Below are positions 1 through 8,126 of a stretch of DNA of 39,949 nt, in pieces. Location of the stretch: the NCBI GenBank assembly GCA_910579725.1, contig CAJTUD010000021.1, positions 1 through 39,949 on the forward strand, given 5' to 3'. A program made the position numbers and the translations under genes. Each line of letters begins with the position of its first letter. Positions within the stretch are counted from its first letter, which is position 1. Source of the stretch: an uncultured Oscillospiraceae bacterium (GTDB taxonomy: Bacteria > Bacillota > Clostridia > Oscillospirales > Oscillospiraceae). The notes below the pieces were generated by a model that worked only from the letters and a program-made list of their open reading frames with translations, was not told where the DNA came from and ran no database searches.

Positions 1-498
1 TCTCGGCGGCTCCAGCTGCAAAGGCTCTTCCCCGGCGTGGAGGTCCGGCCCGTCCGGGGCAATGTGCTCACCCGGCTGCGGAAGCTGGACGAGGGGGAGT
101 ACGGGGCGCTGGTGCTGGCGGCGGCAGGACTGAAGCGGCTGGGACTTGCCCACCGCATCAGCCGGTATTTTGCGCCGGAGGAGTTGCTGCCCGCCGCAGG
201 GCAGGGCATTCTGGCCGTACAGTGCCGTCAGGAGACGCGGGAGCTGCTCTCGTGCCTGTCGGACCGGGAGGCGGCGCTGTGCGCACAGGCGGAGCGGGCT
301 TTCGTGGGTGCGCTGGGCGGCGGCTGCTCCTCCCCGACGGCAGCCTACGCCGTAATACAGGGGGAGACGCTTACCCTCACCGGGATGTACATAGACGGCG
401 TCCAGCGGATGCATCGGGGCTCCGTTTCCGGTTCCGCACCGGAGGGGATTTCCCTGGCAGGAGCGCTGGCGGAGAGACTGAAGGAGGGCGGAAAATGA
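1..498 (+). CDS. hemC: Porphobilinogen deaminase (hydroxymethylbilane synthase), C-terminal part
   Basis: The reading frame is open from the first base, so the N-terminal two thirds lie outside the window. HemC polymerises four porphobilinogen units into hydroxymethylbilane in the cytoplasm. The visible part has the family stretch LVLAAAGLKRLGL, then PAAGQGILAVQCR, and the GGGCSSPTAAYA motif whose cysteine carries the dipyrromethane cofactor. The stop overlaps the ATG of the next gene (ATGA at 495-498), which indicates translational coupling with the enzyme using its product. Identity is secure. Start and upstream partners (hemA, hemL) cannot be seen. Confidence 0.95.
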   Translation, partial: SRRLQLQRLFPGVEVRPVRGNVLTRLRKLDEGEYGALVLAAAGLKRLGLAHRISRYFAPEELLPAAGQGILAVQCRQETRELLSCLSDREAALCAQAERAFVGALGGGCSSPTAAYAVIQGETLTLTGMYIDGVQRMHRGSVSGSAPEGISLAGALAERLKEGGK

Positions 499-1991
499 AG
501 GTGACACTGGTGGGAGCGGGCCCCGGAGATCCAGGCCTGCTGACCGTCAAAGGACGGAGAGCTCTGGAGCGGGCAGACGTGGTGGTGTACGACCGGCTGG
601 TGAGCCCGGCAGTGCTGGAGCTGATTCCCGCCTCCGCCCGGCGCATCGACGTGGGCAAGGAGGCCAGCCATCACCCTGTGCCCCAGGAGCGGATCAATCA
701 GATTCTGCTGGAGGAAGCCCAGGCCGGACACAGCGTGGTAAGGCTGAAGGGGGGCGACCCTTTTGTCTTCGGGCGGGGCGGCGAGGAGCTGCTGGCGCTG
801 GCCCGGGCAGGGGTGGATTTCGAGGAGATCCCCGGCGTGACCTCCGCCGTCGCGGCGGCGGCCTACGGGGGGATTCCCGTGACCCACCGGGATTTCGCCT
901 CCTCCCTGCACATCATCACCGGACACGCCCGGGAGGGCGCGGCGCTGGAGATCAACTTTGAGGCCCTGGTGCGGGCCGGGGGAACATTGGCATTCCTGAT
1001 GGGCGTGACAGCCCTGCCCGCCATCGTACAAGGCCTGCTGGATGCGGGAATGGACAGGGACACCCCCGCCGCCATGGTGGAGCGGGGCACGCTGCCGGGG
1101 CAGAGGCGGTGCCTGGGAACCCTGGGAACCCTGAGAGAACGGGCGGCGGATATGGGAATCCGCTCTCCCGCGCTGATTATTGTGGGTGGCGTGTGCTCCC
1201 TGGCGGAGGAGCTGTGCTGGTTTGAGCGGCTGCCTCTTCATGGGAAGCGGATTCTTGTGACCCGGCCCGCCGGCCGGGGGGGTACGCTGTCGGAAAAGCT
1301 GCGGGACCGGGGCGCGGAGGTGGTGGAGTTTCCCTGCGTCCGCACAGAGCCGGTACTGCCCTGCCCTGAGATGGAGCGGGCCCTGGAATGCGCAGGCGGC
1401 TACGAGTGGCTGGGGTTCACCAGCGCCGCCGGAGTGGAGGCGTTCTGGCAATGCCTGCGGGGCATGGGGAAGGACGCGAGAGCCCTGGGCGGCGTAAAAC
1501 TGGCAGCCATCGGGGCCGGGACCGGCCGGGCGCTGGAGGAGCGGGGACTGCATCCCGATCTGATTCCCGCGGTATACGACGCGTCCCACATGGGCCGGGC
1601 GCTGGCGGAGGCCGCCGGAGGCAAAGTGCTGCTGCTGCGGGCGGAGGAGGGCTCTCCAGCTCTGACAGAAGCGCTGGAGGCCGCCGGAGTCTCCTTCGAC
1701 GATATCGCTGCGTACCGCACAATATACGGCGGCTCTCCGCCGGATGGGCTGCGGGAGCAGCTGACGGCGGGATGCTTTGACTATGTGACTTTCACCTCCG
1801 CCTCCACAGTCAGGGGACTGGTCTCTGCCGTGGGAGAAGACGGGGACTTCAGCCGGTTCCTTGGGCTGTGCATCGGGGAACAGACCGCCGGGGAGGCCGG
1901 AAAATACGGCATTTCCGTCCGGGTGGCGGAAAGGGCCTCCATCGACGCGCTGGCGGAGCTGGCGGTAAGGGAAAGCGGAGGAGAACCTTGA
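495..1991 (+). CDS. cobA-hemD: Fused uroporphyrinogen-III C-methyltransferase / uroporphyrinogen-III synthase
   Basis: A 498-residue bifunctional protein. Residues 1-240 are the SAM-dependent methyltransferase (SUMT): the N-terminal VGAGPGDPGLLTVKG loop and the GGDPFVFGRGGEE motif at 86-98 are diagnostic. Residues about 250-498 are HemD, starting at GKRILVTRPAGRGG. HemD cyclises hydroxymethylbilane to uroporphyrinogen III and SUMT methylates it to precorrin-2, the branch point to sirohaem and cobalamin. Such fusions are common in Clostridia. The frame stays open upstream to 222, but ATG 495 is chosen because the SUMT fold begins there, GGAGGGCGG precedes it, and it overlaps the hemC stop. The stop overlaps the TTG start of the next gene. 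Confidence 0.95.
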   Translation: MKVTLVGAGPGDPGLLTVKGRRALERADVVVYDRLVSPAVLELIPASARRIDVGKEASHHPVPQERINQILLEEAQAGHSVVRLKGGDPFVFGRGGEELLALARAGVDFEEIPGVTSAVAAAAYGGIPVTHRDFASSLHIITGHAREGAALEINFEALVRAGGTLAFLMGVTALPAIVQGLLDAGMDRDTPAAMVERGTLPGQRRCLGTLGTLRERAADMGIRSPALIIVGGVCSLAEELCWFERLPLHGKRILVTRPAGRGGTLSEKLRDRGAEVVEFPCVRTEPVLPCPEMERALECAGGYEWLGFTSAAGVEAFWQCLRGMGKDARALGGVKLAAIGAGTGRALEERGLHPDLIPAVYDASHMGRALAEAAGGKVLLLRAEEGSPALTEALEAAGVSFDDIAAYRTIYGGSPPDGLREQLTAGCFDYVTFTSASTVRGLVSAVGEDGDFSRFLGLCIGEQTAGEAGKYGISVRVAERASIDALAELAVRESGGEP

Positions 1992-2416
1992 GCGCGGTAC
2001 GAATCCGGCACGCGGAAGTCGGGGATGAGGCGTTCTGGTTCCGGCTGGACCGGCATCTGCCGGAGGCAGAGTTCTATCGGAAGGTCAGGGACCGGATGGG
2101 ATACCTCCTTCTGGAGGACGAAGTGCCGGTGGGGCTGCTCCGGTACAACCTGTTCTGGGATCAGATCCCCTTCTGTACCATGCTGTTTGTGGAGCGAAGC
2201 GGACGGGGAAAGGGCTTTGGAACAGCGCTCATGGCCCGCTGGGAAGAGGATATGCGGAACGGAGGACACCATCTGGCAATGGTCTCCACCCAGGCGGACG
2301 AGACGGCGCAGCACTTTTACAGAAAGCTGGGATACCGGGACGCCGGAGGACTGCTTCTGCCGGTTCCCGGGTTTGAGCAGCCTGTGGAGCTGTTTTTGGT
2401 CAAGGCGCTTTCCTGA
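1988..2416 (+). CDS. GNAT family N-acetyltransferase
   Basis: A 142-residue protein with the GNAT fold. The acetyl-CoA pyrophosphate loop is RSGRGKGFGTALM near the middle, preceded by the strand TMLFVE and followed by AQHFYRKLGYRDAGG, the usual last helix and strand. I place the start at TTG 1988: GGAGGAG lies just upstream and the codon overlaps the cobA-hemD stop, giving coupled translation. A frame open back to 1868 would run deep into hemD. The acceptor substrate cannot be inferred; there is no obvious link to tetrapyrroles beyond co-transcription. Confidence 0.85.
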   Translation: MSAVRIRHAEVGDEAFWFRLDRHLPEAEFYRKVRDRMGYLLLEDEVPVGLLRYNLFWDQIPFCTMLFVERSGRGKGFGTALMARWEEDMRNGGHHLAMVSTQADETAQHFYRKLGYRDAGGLLLPVPGFEQPVELFLVKALS

Positions 2417-2437
2417 GAAACGGAGAGGAGCGGCAGG

Positions 2438-2881
2438 GTGAAATCATACAAAATCAGAGTGGACGGCGGAGGAGCGCTGCTGTTCTTGTTCATCATGCTT
2501 CCCAATTTATTCTGGGCTGCGGTTCCGGCGCCGGACGACGTTCTCCGGCGGGAAACCTGTACGCCGCTGCTGGATGCGGCGGGATCGGCGTGCCAAATCC
2601 TGTTCACGGCAGCGCTGTGCATGCTGGTGAATAAAACAAGGAAACCCCTGGGGGCCACGCCGCTGGTTCTCGCTTCGGCAGGCTGCGTGCTGGCCTATTT
2701 TATCGGGTGGGGGTTCTACTATGCCGGATTTACCGGACTGCCGGTGATCCTGGCGCTGACTCTTCCCCCCTGCTTCGCGTTTCTGTTTTTCGCGGCGGAC
2801 CGAAAAAACTACGTGGCGGCAGTTCCCATCGCGGCATTTACCGTCTGCCACCTGATCCACGGCATCATGAACTATGTTTGA
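2438..2881 (+). CDS. Small integral membrane protein, unknown function
   Basis: A 147-residue protein that starts at GTG 2438 behind GAGAGGAG. Four hydrophobic segments are visible, roughly residues 12-29, 48-62, 73-95 and 97-140 with a short charged break (ADRKN) before the last helix. The order is short basic N-terminus, helix, loop with several charged residues, then three closely packed helices. No catalytic or transport motif is recognisable. It sits between two acetyltransferase genes in the insert of the tetrapyrrole operon, and its stop region overlaps the longer open form of the next gene. Confidence 0.75.
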   Translation: MKSYKIRVDGGGALLFLFIMLPNLFWAAVPAPDDVLRRETCTPLLDAAGSACQILFTAALCMLVNKTRKPLGATPLVLASAGCVLAYFIGWGFYYAGFTGLPVILALTLPPCFAFLFFAADRKNYVAAVPIAAFTVCHLIHGIMNYV

Positions 2882-2915
2882 CCGGCACGACAATCCATTT
2901 CTTGCGAGGTGCGAT

Positions 2916-3503
2916 ATGAACGATGTTGCCATCCGGTTGGCGTCTGTGGACGACGCGGAGGAACTGCTGAAAATCTACGCATACTATGTGGAGCATACGG
3001 CGGTCTCATTTGAATACGACGTGCCTGCTCCCGCAGAATTCCGGGAGAGAATCGCGCGAACCCTGACAAAGTACCCTTACTTTGTGGCGGAGAGCGAGGA
3101 GGGCATCCTTGGGTACGCCTATGCCGGGCCCTTTGTGGGGCGGGCGGCTTACGGCTGGTCGGCGGAGCTGACCATTTACCTTGCGCCGGACCGGCGGGGG
3201 CGGGGATTGGGGCGAAAGCTCTACGGCGAGCTGGAGGCCGCTCTGGCGGAGATGGGAATCACCAATCTGTACGCCTGCATCGGCCTGCCGGAGGAGGAGG
3301 ACGAGTATCTGACCCGGAGCAGCGCGGAATTCCACGCCCATATGGGTTTTGCCGCTGTGGGAACCTTCCGCAGATGCGGCCGCAAATTCCAGCGCTGGTA
3401 TGATATGATCTGGATGGAAAAGATCATCGGGGAACACGGGGACAACCCGCCTGTCCGGCGGTTTTCAGAGACGGAGTATGCGCGGGAGGATATGGCGCAA
3501 TGA
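2916..3503 (+). CDS. GNAT family N-acetyltransferase, phosphinothricin/amino-acid acetyltransferase type
   Basis: A 195-residue GNAT. The sequence IRLASVDDAEELLKIYAYYV, the VSFEYDVP segment and the loop APDRRGRGLGRKLY match the Pat/MnaT-type acetyltransferases that modify amino groups of small amino-acid-like molecules. ATG 2916 is preferred over ATG 2874: GAGGTG stands 6-9 bases upstream and the family alignment begins at residue 4, while the extra 14 residues would overlap the previous gene. About 25 residues follow the usual family end (EHGDNPPVRRFSETEYARED). The C-terminus overlaps the next gene by four bases. The true substrate is unknown. Confidence 0.85.
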   Translation: MNDVAIRLASVDDAEELLKIYAYYVEHTAVSFEYDVPAPAEFRERIARTLTKYPYFVAESEEGILGYAYAGPFVGRAAYGWSAELTIYLAPDRRGRGLGRKLYGELEAALAEMGITNLYACIGLPEEEDEYLTRSSAEFHAHMGFAAVGTFRRCGRKFQRWYDMIWMEKIIGEHGDNPPVRRFSETEYAREDMAQ

Positions 3504-3919
3504 CAGATTTGCAAAACAGAGAGCACTGCCCCACTCTGGACGAGTTGGGGGCGTATATCCGAAATCCGCTCTTCCCCAAATTCTGCGGGGAGGTTATGGA
3601 GACCTTCTCTTGCAGAGCCGCAGCGGAATTCAGCGCTTGCAGCTGGGAAAAAGGATGGAACGTCAAATTCAAAAAAGCGGGAAGGACGCTGTGCACCGTC
3701 TATCCCAGGGAGAATTATTTTACGGTGTTGCTGGTGGTGGGCAGAAAGGAGAAGACGCCATTTGAGGAAATCCTGCCCGGCTGCTGCCCGGCGCTGAGAG
3801 AAATTTACGCCAGCACCCGGGAGGGAAACGGACAGAGATGGCTGATGGTGGATCTGGAGGACGGCGGCGAACTGTACCGCGACGTATTCCGGTTTCTCGC
3901 CATCCGGGGAGCCCGGTAA
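3500..3919 (+). CDS. DUF3788-like protein
   Basis: A 139-residue soluble protein coupled to the preceding acetyltransferase by an ATGA overlap. It resembles the DUF3788 family: an N-terminal helical part, a WEKGWNVKFKKAGRTLCTVYP strand pair, a hydrophobic FTVLLVVG strand and a C-terminal segment with RWLMVDLED followed by a basic end. The family is widespread in Clostridia and has no known function; neighbours such as acetyltransferases are common. I assign it from overall pattern, not from a signature site. Confidence 0.65.
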   Translation: MTDLQNREHCPTLDELGAYIRNPLFPKFCGEVMETFSCRAAAEFSACSWEKGWNVKFKKAGRTLCTVYPRENYFTVLLVVGRKEKTPFEEILPGCCPALREIYASTREGNGQRWLMVDLEDGGELYRDVFRFLAIRGAR

Positions 3920-3945
3920 TAGACTGATCGACAGGAGGAAATTGT

Positions 3946-4929
3946 ATGGACCTTATCAACCGTCCCCGCCGGCTGCGGCGGACCGACGGCATCCGCCGGC
4001 TGAACCGGGAGACCCGGCTGAGCCCGGAGGCCCTGATTTATCCCATTTTCGTGGACGAAACGCTCTCCGGCACGCGACCCATCGAGAGTCTGCCGGGGCA
4101 GTACCACTACGGCCTGGACAGCGTGTGCCGGGCGGTGGAGGAGTGCAGGGCACACGGCGTGAAGCACTGCATTCTCTTCGGGCTCCCGGCGGAGAAGGAC
4201 AGCTGCGGCTCCTCCGCCTGGGCGGAGCGCGGAGTAATTCAGGAGGCGGTGCGGACCGTCAAGGCAAGTGATCCGGATTTCACCGTCATTACCGACGTGT
4301 GCATGTGCGAGTACACGAACCACGGGCACTGCGGCATCCTCCGGGGACAGGAGGTGGACAACGATGAAACCCTGAAGCATCTGGCGAAAATTGCCGTCAG
4401 CCACGCCCAGGCCGGGGCGGACATGGTGGCCCCGTCGGACATGATGGACGGACATACGGCGGTTCTGCGGCGGGCCCTGGACGAGGCGGGTTTCCAGCAG
4501 ACGGCGATCATGGCCTACTCCGCCAAGTATGCCTCGGCGTTCTACGGCCCCTTCCGGGCCGCCGCCGGGTCGGCGCCTTCCTTCGGAGACCGGAAGGGAT
4601 ATCAGATGGATCCCCACAATCGGAAGGAGGCGCTCCGGGAGTGTGCGCTGGACGAGGCTGAGGGGGCGGACATTCTGATGGTAAAGCCCGCGCTGAGTTA
4701 TCTGGACGTGATCCGGGAGTGCGCGGACACCTTCACGCTGCCCCTTTGCGCCTACTCGGTCTCCGGGGAGTACGCCATGATAAAGGCGGCCGCGGCGGCG
4801 GGACTGGTGGACGAACGGCGGATCATGTGCGAGACGGCGGTTTCCATTTTCCGGGCCGGGGCGGATATGCTCATTACCTACTACGCCAGGGAGATCGCGG
4901 ACGCCATAAGAACGGGTGAGATCGGATGA
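3946..4929 (+). CDS. hemB: Delta-aminolevulinic acid dehydratase (porphobilinogen synthase), zinc type
   Basis: A 327-residue enzyme condensing two 5-aminolevulinate molecules into porphobilinogen, the HemC substrate. The two Schiff-base lysines are visible as YSAKYASAFYGPFR (K194) and MVKPALSYLD (K247). The segment DVCMCEYTNHGHCG supplies C119, C121 and C129, the three-cysteine zinc site of metal-dependent HemB rather than the aspartate-rich magnesium type. The start ATG is 8 bases after AGGAGG. It is the last gene of the hem cluster and is followed by a strong hairpin. Confidence 0.96.
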   Translation: MDLINRPRRLRRTDGIRRLNRETRLSPEALIYPIFVDETLSGTRPIESLPGQYHYGLDSVCRAVEECRAHGVKHCILFGLPAEKDSCGSSAWAERGVIQEAVRTVKASDPDFTVITDVCMCEYTNHGHCGILRGQEVDNDETLKHLAKIAVSHAQAGADMVAPSDMMDGHTAVLRRALDEAGFQQTAIMAYSAKYASAFYGPFRAAAGSAPSFGDRKGYQMDPHNRKEALRECALDEAEGADILMVKPALSYLDVIRECADTFTLPLCAYSVSGEYAMIKAAAAAGLVDERRIMCETAVSIFRAGADMLITYYAREIADAIRTGEIG

Positions 4930-4935
4930 AACGCA

Positions 4936-4960
4936 GAGGGGAGCGCTATGCGCTCCCCTC
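4936..4960. terminator. Hairpin terminator after hemB
   Basis: An 11-bp perfect stem (GAGGGGAGCGC with GCGCTCCCCTC) with a three-base loop TAT begins seven bases after the hemB stop. The convergent ECF gene ends at 5000. The downstream run is only moderately U-rich (AATAATTT), so it may serve both strands. Confidence 0.7.
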
Positions 4961-4999
4961 CGAATAATTTCAGTGTAATTTTTCAAGTCAGGAAAAGGA

Positions 5000-5599
5000 T
5001 CAGCCCGATACTTCATACCGGGGCACTTTCATGACAAACCGGTTGAGCACCGCGCTCAGCCCCGCGCTGGCCACCACACCTACCAGCAGCTCCAGCGCTA
5101 CGTTGAAGGTGAAGAAGCCCACGAAAATGGTCCAGAAGGGACTGCCGCCGAAATAGCTGTTCTGGAAAAACAGGACCACCATGCCGATGAACAGAATGGT
5201 GTTGGTCAGCGTTCCCGCTACCGCGGTGCTGATAAAAGCCAGGGCGCTGCCGAACCGCCGGAGCACCGGGAACAGCACGCCGGCCACCACTCCAACGAGA
5301 ATGCGGGGGACAAAGCAGGCCGCTGCCGCAGCCACCGGGTTTAGCGCCAGCAGGGCGGTGCCGAAGGCATCCATACCGAAGCACTGGATAAAGCTGGTGG
5401 CGCCGAACACCGCGCCCAGGAAGCCTCCCCGGACCGGTCCCAGCACAATGCCGCCGATGACCACGGGGATCACCAGGAAGGTGATGGACACCAGCCCGAC
5501 CCTGAGATATCCCAGCGGGGTGAAGGCCATCAGGACGACGATTGCCGTCAGTACCGCCGTCAGTGCGGTCTGCCGGACTTTGCTGCTTGTGTTGCTCAT
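5000..5599 (-). CDS. ECF transporter S component, PanT-like (pantothenate)
   Basis: A 199-residue integral membrane protein with about six hydrophobic helices. The N-terminus SSKVRQTALTAVLTAIVVLM, followed by GYLRVGLVSITFLVIPVVIGGIV, has the AxxxA-type first helix by which S components dock to EcfT. The reading frame continues upstream to 6046, but ATG 5599 is used because AAGGAG stands upstream and the upstream part is the coaX antisense register. Position directly after coaX supports pantothenate as substrate: the protein would bind the vitamin and the shared ECF module would power import. Substrate is inferred from context, the S-component fold from sequence. Confidence 0.82.
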   Translation of the reverse strand: MSNTSSKVRQTALTAVLTAIVVLMAFTPLGYLRVGLVSITFLVIPVVIGGIVLGPVRGGFLGAVFGATSFIQCFGMDAFGTALLALNPVAAAAACFVPRILVGVVAGVLFPVLRRFGSALAFISTAVAGTLTNTILFIGMVVLFFQNSYFGGSPFWTIFVGFFTFNVALELLVGVVASAGLSAVLNRFVMKVPRYEVSG

Positions 5600-5709
5600 G
5601 ATTTGTTTCTCCTTTGAGGATATTTCACCTCGCGCTGCCGTCCCTTCTGAGAAGGGTATGGCGCGCAAATTATGTATAACAACGGCCAGGGCCGTCATTA
5701 TCTGCCGTT
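5600..5709 (-). other. coaX-ECF S component spacer with two small hairpins
   Basis: The 110-base gap read on the minus strand holds two stem-loops: ACGGC-CCTG-GCCGT inside a wider TAA...TTA symmetry, and CCCTTC-TCA-GAAGGG. Neither has a U-tract, so they look like spacing or processing elements rather than a terminator. No known riboswitch pattern was recognised. Confidence 0.35.
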
Positions 5710-6489
5710 CTAGCGCCGGGGCCGGTTGGCCTCGTAAAGATACCGCAGGCCCTTGAGGGTGAGCTCCGGGTCCTGCCGGACCGGCTTTTCGCACCGGGCC
5801 GTCACCAGAGGGGCGGAGCCGCCGGTGGCCACGCACACCGCTCCTGCCATTCCCGATAGGGCGGTATAGCGGCCGATGAAGCCGTCCACCATCATGGCGC
5901 TGCCCAGCAGGAGGCCGCAGCGCATGGCTCCGGCACTGCTGCGCCCCAGACAGGCCTCCTCGCCGCCGCCCAGCTCGATGGAGGGCAGCAGAGCGGTGGT
6001 CTCCTTGAGCATCTGGGCGCTGGCCCGGATGCCCGGGAGGATGCACCCCCCCAGATAGGTCCGGTCCTTGTCCACGGCGATGATGGTGGTCACAGTGCCC
6101 GCGTCGATCACCACAATGGGCGGGCCGTACTCCGTCAGCGCCGCCAGGGTGTCGGCCACCAGATCACCACCCAGCTGGGAGGGATCGTCAATGCGGATGC
6201 GAAAGCCTGTGCGGATGCCGGGTCCCACCCGGAGGACGGGAACGCCGGCCACGGTCCGGACGGCCTCCTCCACCAACCCGGTAAGCTCCGGCACCACGGA
6301 GGAGAGAATGCACCCCCGGATTTCCTCCCGGGCAATCCGGTTCATCCGGAGGAGATCGTAGAGAACGGCCGCGTACTCGTCGGCGCTCCGGCGGGTTCTG
6401 ACGGAGATTTTTCCCTTCATCAACAGGGTTTCGCCCCGAAAAATGCCCAGAGAAATGTTGGAGTTTCCAAGATCAACCGCTAACAGCAT
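5710..6489 (-). CDS. coaX: Type III pantothenate kinase
   Basis: A 259-residue cytoplasmic kinase converting pantothenate to 4'-phosphopantothenate, first step of coenzyme A synthesis. The ASKHA-fold phosphate loop is DLGNSNISLG at residues 5-14, and the second motif VIDAGTVTTI carries the catalytic and nucleotide-binding aspartate and GT; GGCILPGI follows as in other CoaX. Length is typical. It overlaps the preceding DUF2284 gene by ten bases, so the two are translated from one message, and the PanT-like S component follows. Unlike CoaA this type is not feedback-inhibited by coenzyme A in characterised members. Confidence 0.95.
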   Translation of the reverse strand: MLLAVDLGNSNISLGIFRGETLLMKGKISVRTRRSADEYAAVLYDLLRMNRIAREEIRGCILSSVVPELTGLVEEAVRTVAGVPVLRVGPGIRTGFRIRIDDPSQLGGDLVADTLAALTEYGPPIVVIDAGTVTTIIAVDKDRTYLGGCILPGIRASAQMLKETTALLPSIELGGGEEACLGRSSAGAMRCGLLLGSAMMVDGFIGRYTALSGMAGAVCVATGGSAPLVTARCEKPVRQDPELTLKGLRYLYEANRPRR

Positions 6490-7040
6490 GGGACCTCCTT
6501 CTGCGATTCGGGCTCAAAGCAGAACATGCTGAAAAACGCCACCACGCCGGGACCGCAGTCGTACTCCATTCCGCAGGAGGCGGCCATCTCCTGCACAAAA
6601 ACACAGTAGGCCGACATGCAGGAATACCGCTTGTCCGGGAAACGGCAGGGCTCCCCCTCCACAATGGCACAGGGGGAACAGAGGCTGCATCCTCCCGCGC
6701 CCACCATCAGGCCGGGCATTCCGGCCTCGTCGATGAGCCGGCGGGTCATCTTGTTGTGCGTCCCCTTGGCGGGCTTGGTCTGCGCTTCGTCCATGGGGTC
6801 CTCAATATCCCACATGGTCTGCATGACCAGGGCCCGGGGCCAGCGGCGGACGCGGGCGGCCATCTCCTCCACCGTACCGCAGTCCGGGGGACAGGCGTAG
6901 TTGACGCCGTACTTGCCGCAGAGGTTCTCCGCGCACAGAGGGCGGAAGGAGGGCATGAAGATCAGGTCCTTGGTATCCATCGCGGCGGCGTTGGCGAAGC
7001 CAAGTCCCACCGCCAGGTCGAGCATCTGTTGTTCTGTCAT
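6480..7040 (-). CDS. DUF2284 cysteine-rich putative metal-binding protein
   Basis: A 186-residue soluble protein with about 17 cysteines in conserved clusters: CAENLC and YACPPDC in the first third, GGCSLCSPC and EPCRFPDKRYSC in the centre, then AASCGMEYDCG. This arrangement matches DUF2284, a family of presumed iron-sulphur or zinc proteins often described as ferredoxin-like. The function is unknown. Its end overlaps coaX by ten bases, but no biochemical link to pantothenate is evident. The C-terminal CC sits in the overlap. Confidence 0.85.
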   Translation of the reverse strand: MTEQQMLDLAVGLGFANAAAMDTKDLIFMPSFRPLCAENLCGKYGVNYACPPDCGTVEEMAARVRRWPRALVMQTMWDIEDPMDEAQTKPAKGTHNKMTRRLIDEAGMPGLMVGAGGCSLCSPCAIVEGEPCRFPDKRYSCMSAYCVFVQEMAASCGMEYDCGPGVVAFFSMFCFEPESQKEVPCC

Positions 7041-7163
7041 GGGTAAACTCTCCGGTTTTGGTTGTCATCCGTTTTCTCAGGAAGAAAAAGGATCCGAAAG
7101 AACTTGGGGAATCGTCTGCTTCTATTGTACCCCATCCGCACCCTTTTTTCCACTGAAAAATGA

Positions 7164-7192
7164 TTGCATTTTTCCTGAAATTATGGTATGCT
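7164..7192 (+). promoter_or_regulatory. Sigma-A-like promoter for the MoxR operon
   Basis: TTGCAT at 7164-7169 and TATGCT at 7187-7192 are separated by 17 bases, 44 bases ahead of the start codon, in the AT-rich gap between divergent operons. Confidence 0.6.
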
Positions 7193-7235
7193 TTGGTCAA
7201 CTATATGTTAAATACTTCACAAAGGAGCAACCGCC

Positions 7236-8126
7236 ATGGACATTCCTTCCCTGCAAAGGAAATTGGACGAAGCAAAATACATCTGCTCCGGCGATGTAGC
7301 CGCCACACTGCTGGTAGCCCTCCAGCTGGGCAGACCCCTGCTCATCGAGGGCCCCGCCGGGGTGGGTAAGACGGAAATCGCCAAGGTCATGGCCGCCGCC
7401 CTGGGACGGGAGCTGGTACGGCTCCAGTGCTACGAGGGGCTGGACGAGAGCAAAGCTCTGTATGAGTGGAACTATCAGAAGCAGCTGCTGAGCATCCAGG
7501 TGCAGATGGACCGGCGAGACGCGGACGAGCTGACAAAATCCCTGTTCAGCGACGAATATCTGCTGGAGCGGCCCCTCCTTCGGGCCATTCGGTCCCAGGA
7601 GCCGGTGGTGCTGCTCATCGACGAGATCGACAAGGCCGACGAGGAGTTTGAGGCGTTTCTGCTGGAGCTGCTCAGCGAGATGCAGGTGACGATCCCGGAG
7701 ACGGGCGTGGTAAAGGCCCGGTCCATTCCCTTTGTGGTGCTGACCTCCAACCGGACACGGCCCCTGGGGGAGGCGCTGCGGCGGCGGTGCGCCTACCTCT
7801 ATCTGCAATACCCTGATATCCAGCGGGAAACGGCCATCATCCGGGCCAAGCGGCCCAATGTCAACGAGCACCTGGCCCTTCAGGTGGCCCAGGCCATCCA
7901 CGATCTGCGGCAGAGCGAGGCCATCCTGAAAAAGCCCTCCATCGCCGAAACCCTGGACTGGGTGTCCGCGCTGGAGGCTCTGGGCGTCAGTGATCTGAAC
8001 CGGGAGGCCGCCCGGCAGACCATGGGCTTTGTGCTCAAGGGCAACGAGGATCTGGAGGCTGCGGGGGACGTTCTCTGCGGGCATGACCACGAGCACTGCG
8101 GCGCCTGCGGGCATGGGCAGGCATGA
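7236..8126 (+). CDS. MoxR-family AAA+ ATPase with metal-binding-like tail
   Basis: A 296-residue AAA+ ATPase. Walker A is GPAGVGKT at 39-46, Walker B LLIDEID at 126-132, sensor 1 VLTSNRTRPLGEALRRRC. MoxR proteins act as chaperone-like remodelers that work with a VWA partner, here the next gene (overlap of four bases), as in CoxD/CoxE and RavA/ViaA. The start lies behind AAAGGAG. The last 17 residues are unusual: CGHDHEHCGACGHG, with three cysteines and four histidines, looks like a metal-chelating tail and suggests that the pair inserts or matures a metal centre. Client protein is not visible nearby. Confidence 0.9.
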   Translation: MDIPSLQRKLDEAKYICSGDVAATLLVALQLGRPLLIEGPAGVGKTEIAKVMAAALGRELVRLQCYEGLDESKALYEWNYQKQLLSIQVQMDRRDADELTKSLFSDEYLLERPLLRAIRSQEPVVLLIDEIDKADEEFEAFLLELLSEMQVTIPETGVVKARSIPFVVLTSNRTRPLGEALRRRCAYLYLQYPDIQRETAIIRAKRPNVNEHLALQVAQAIHDLRQSEAILKKPSIAETLDWVSALEALGVSDLNREAARQTMGFVLKGNEDLEAAGDVLCGHDHEHCGACGHGQA

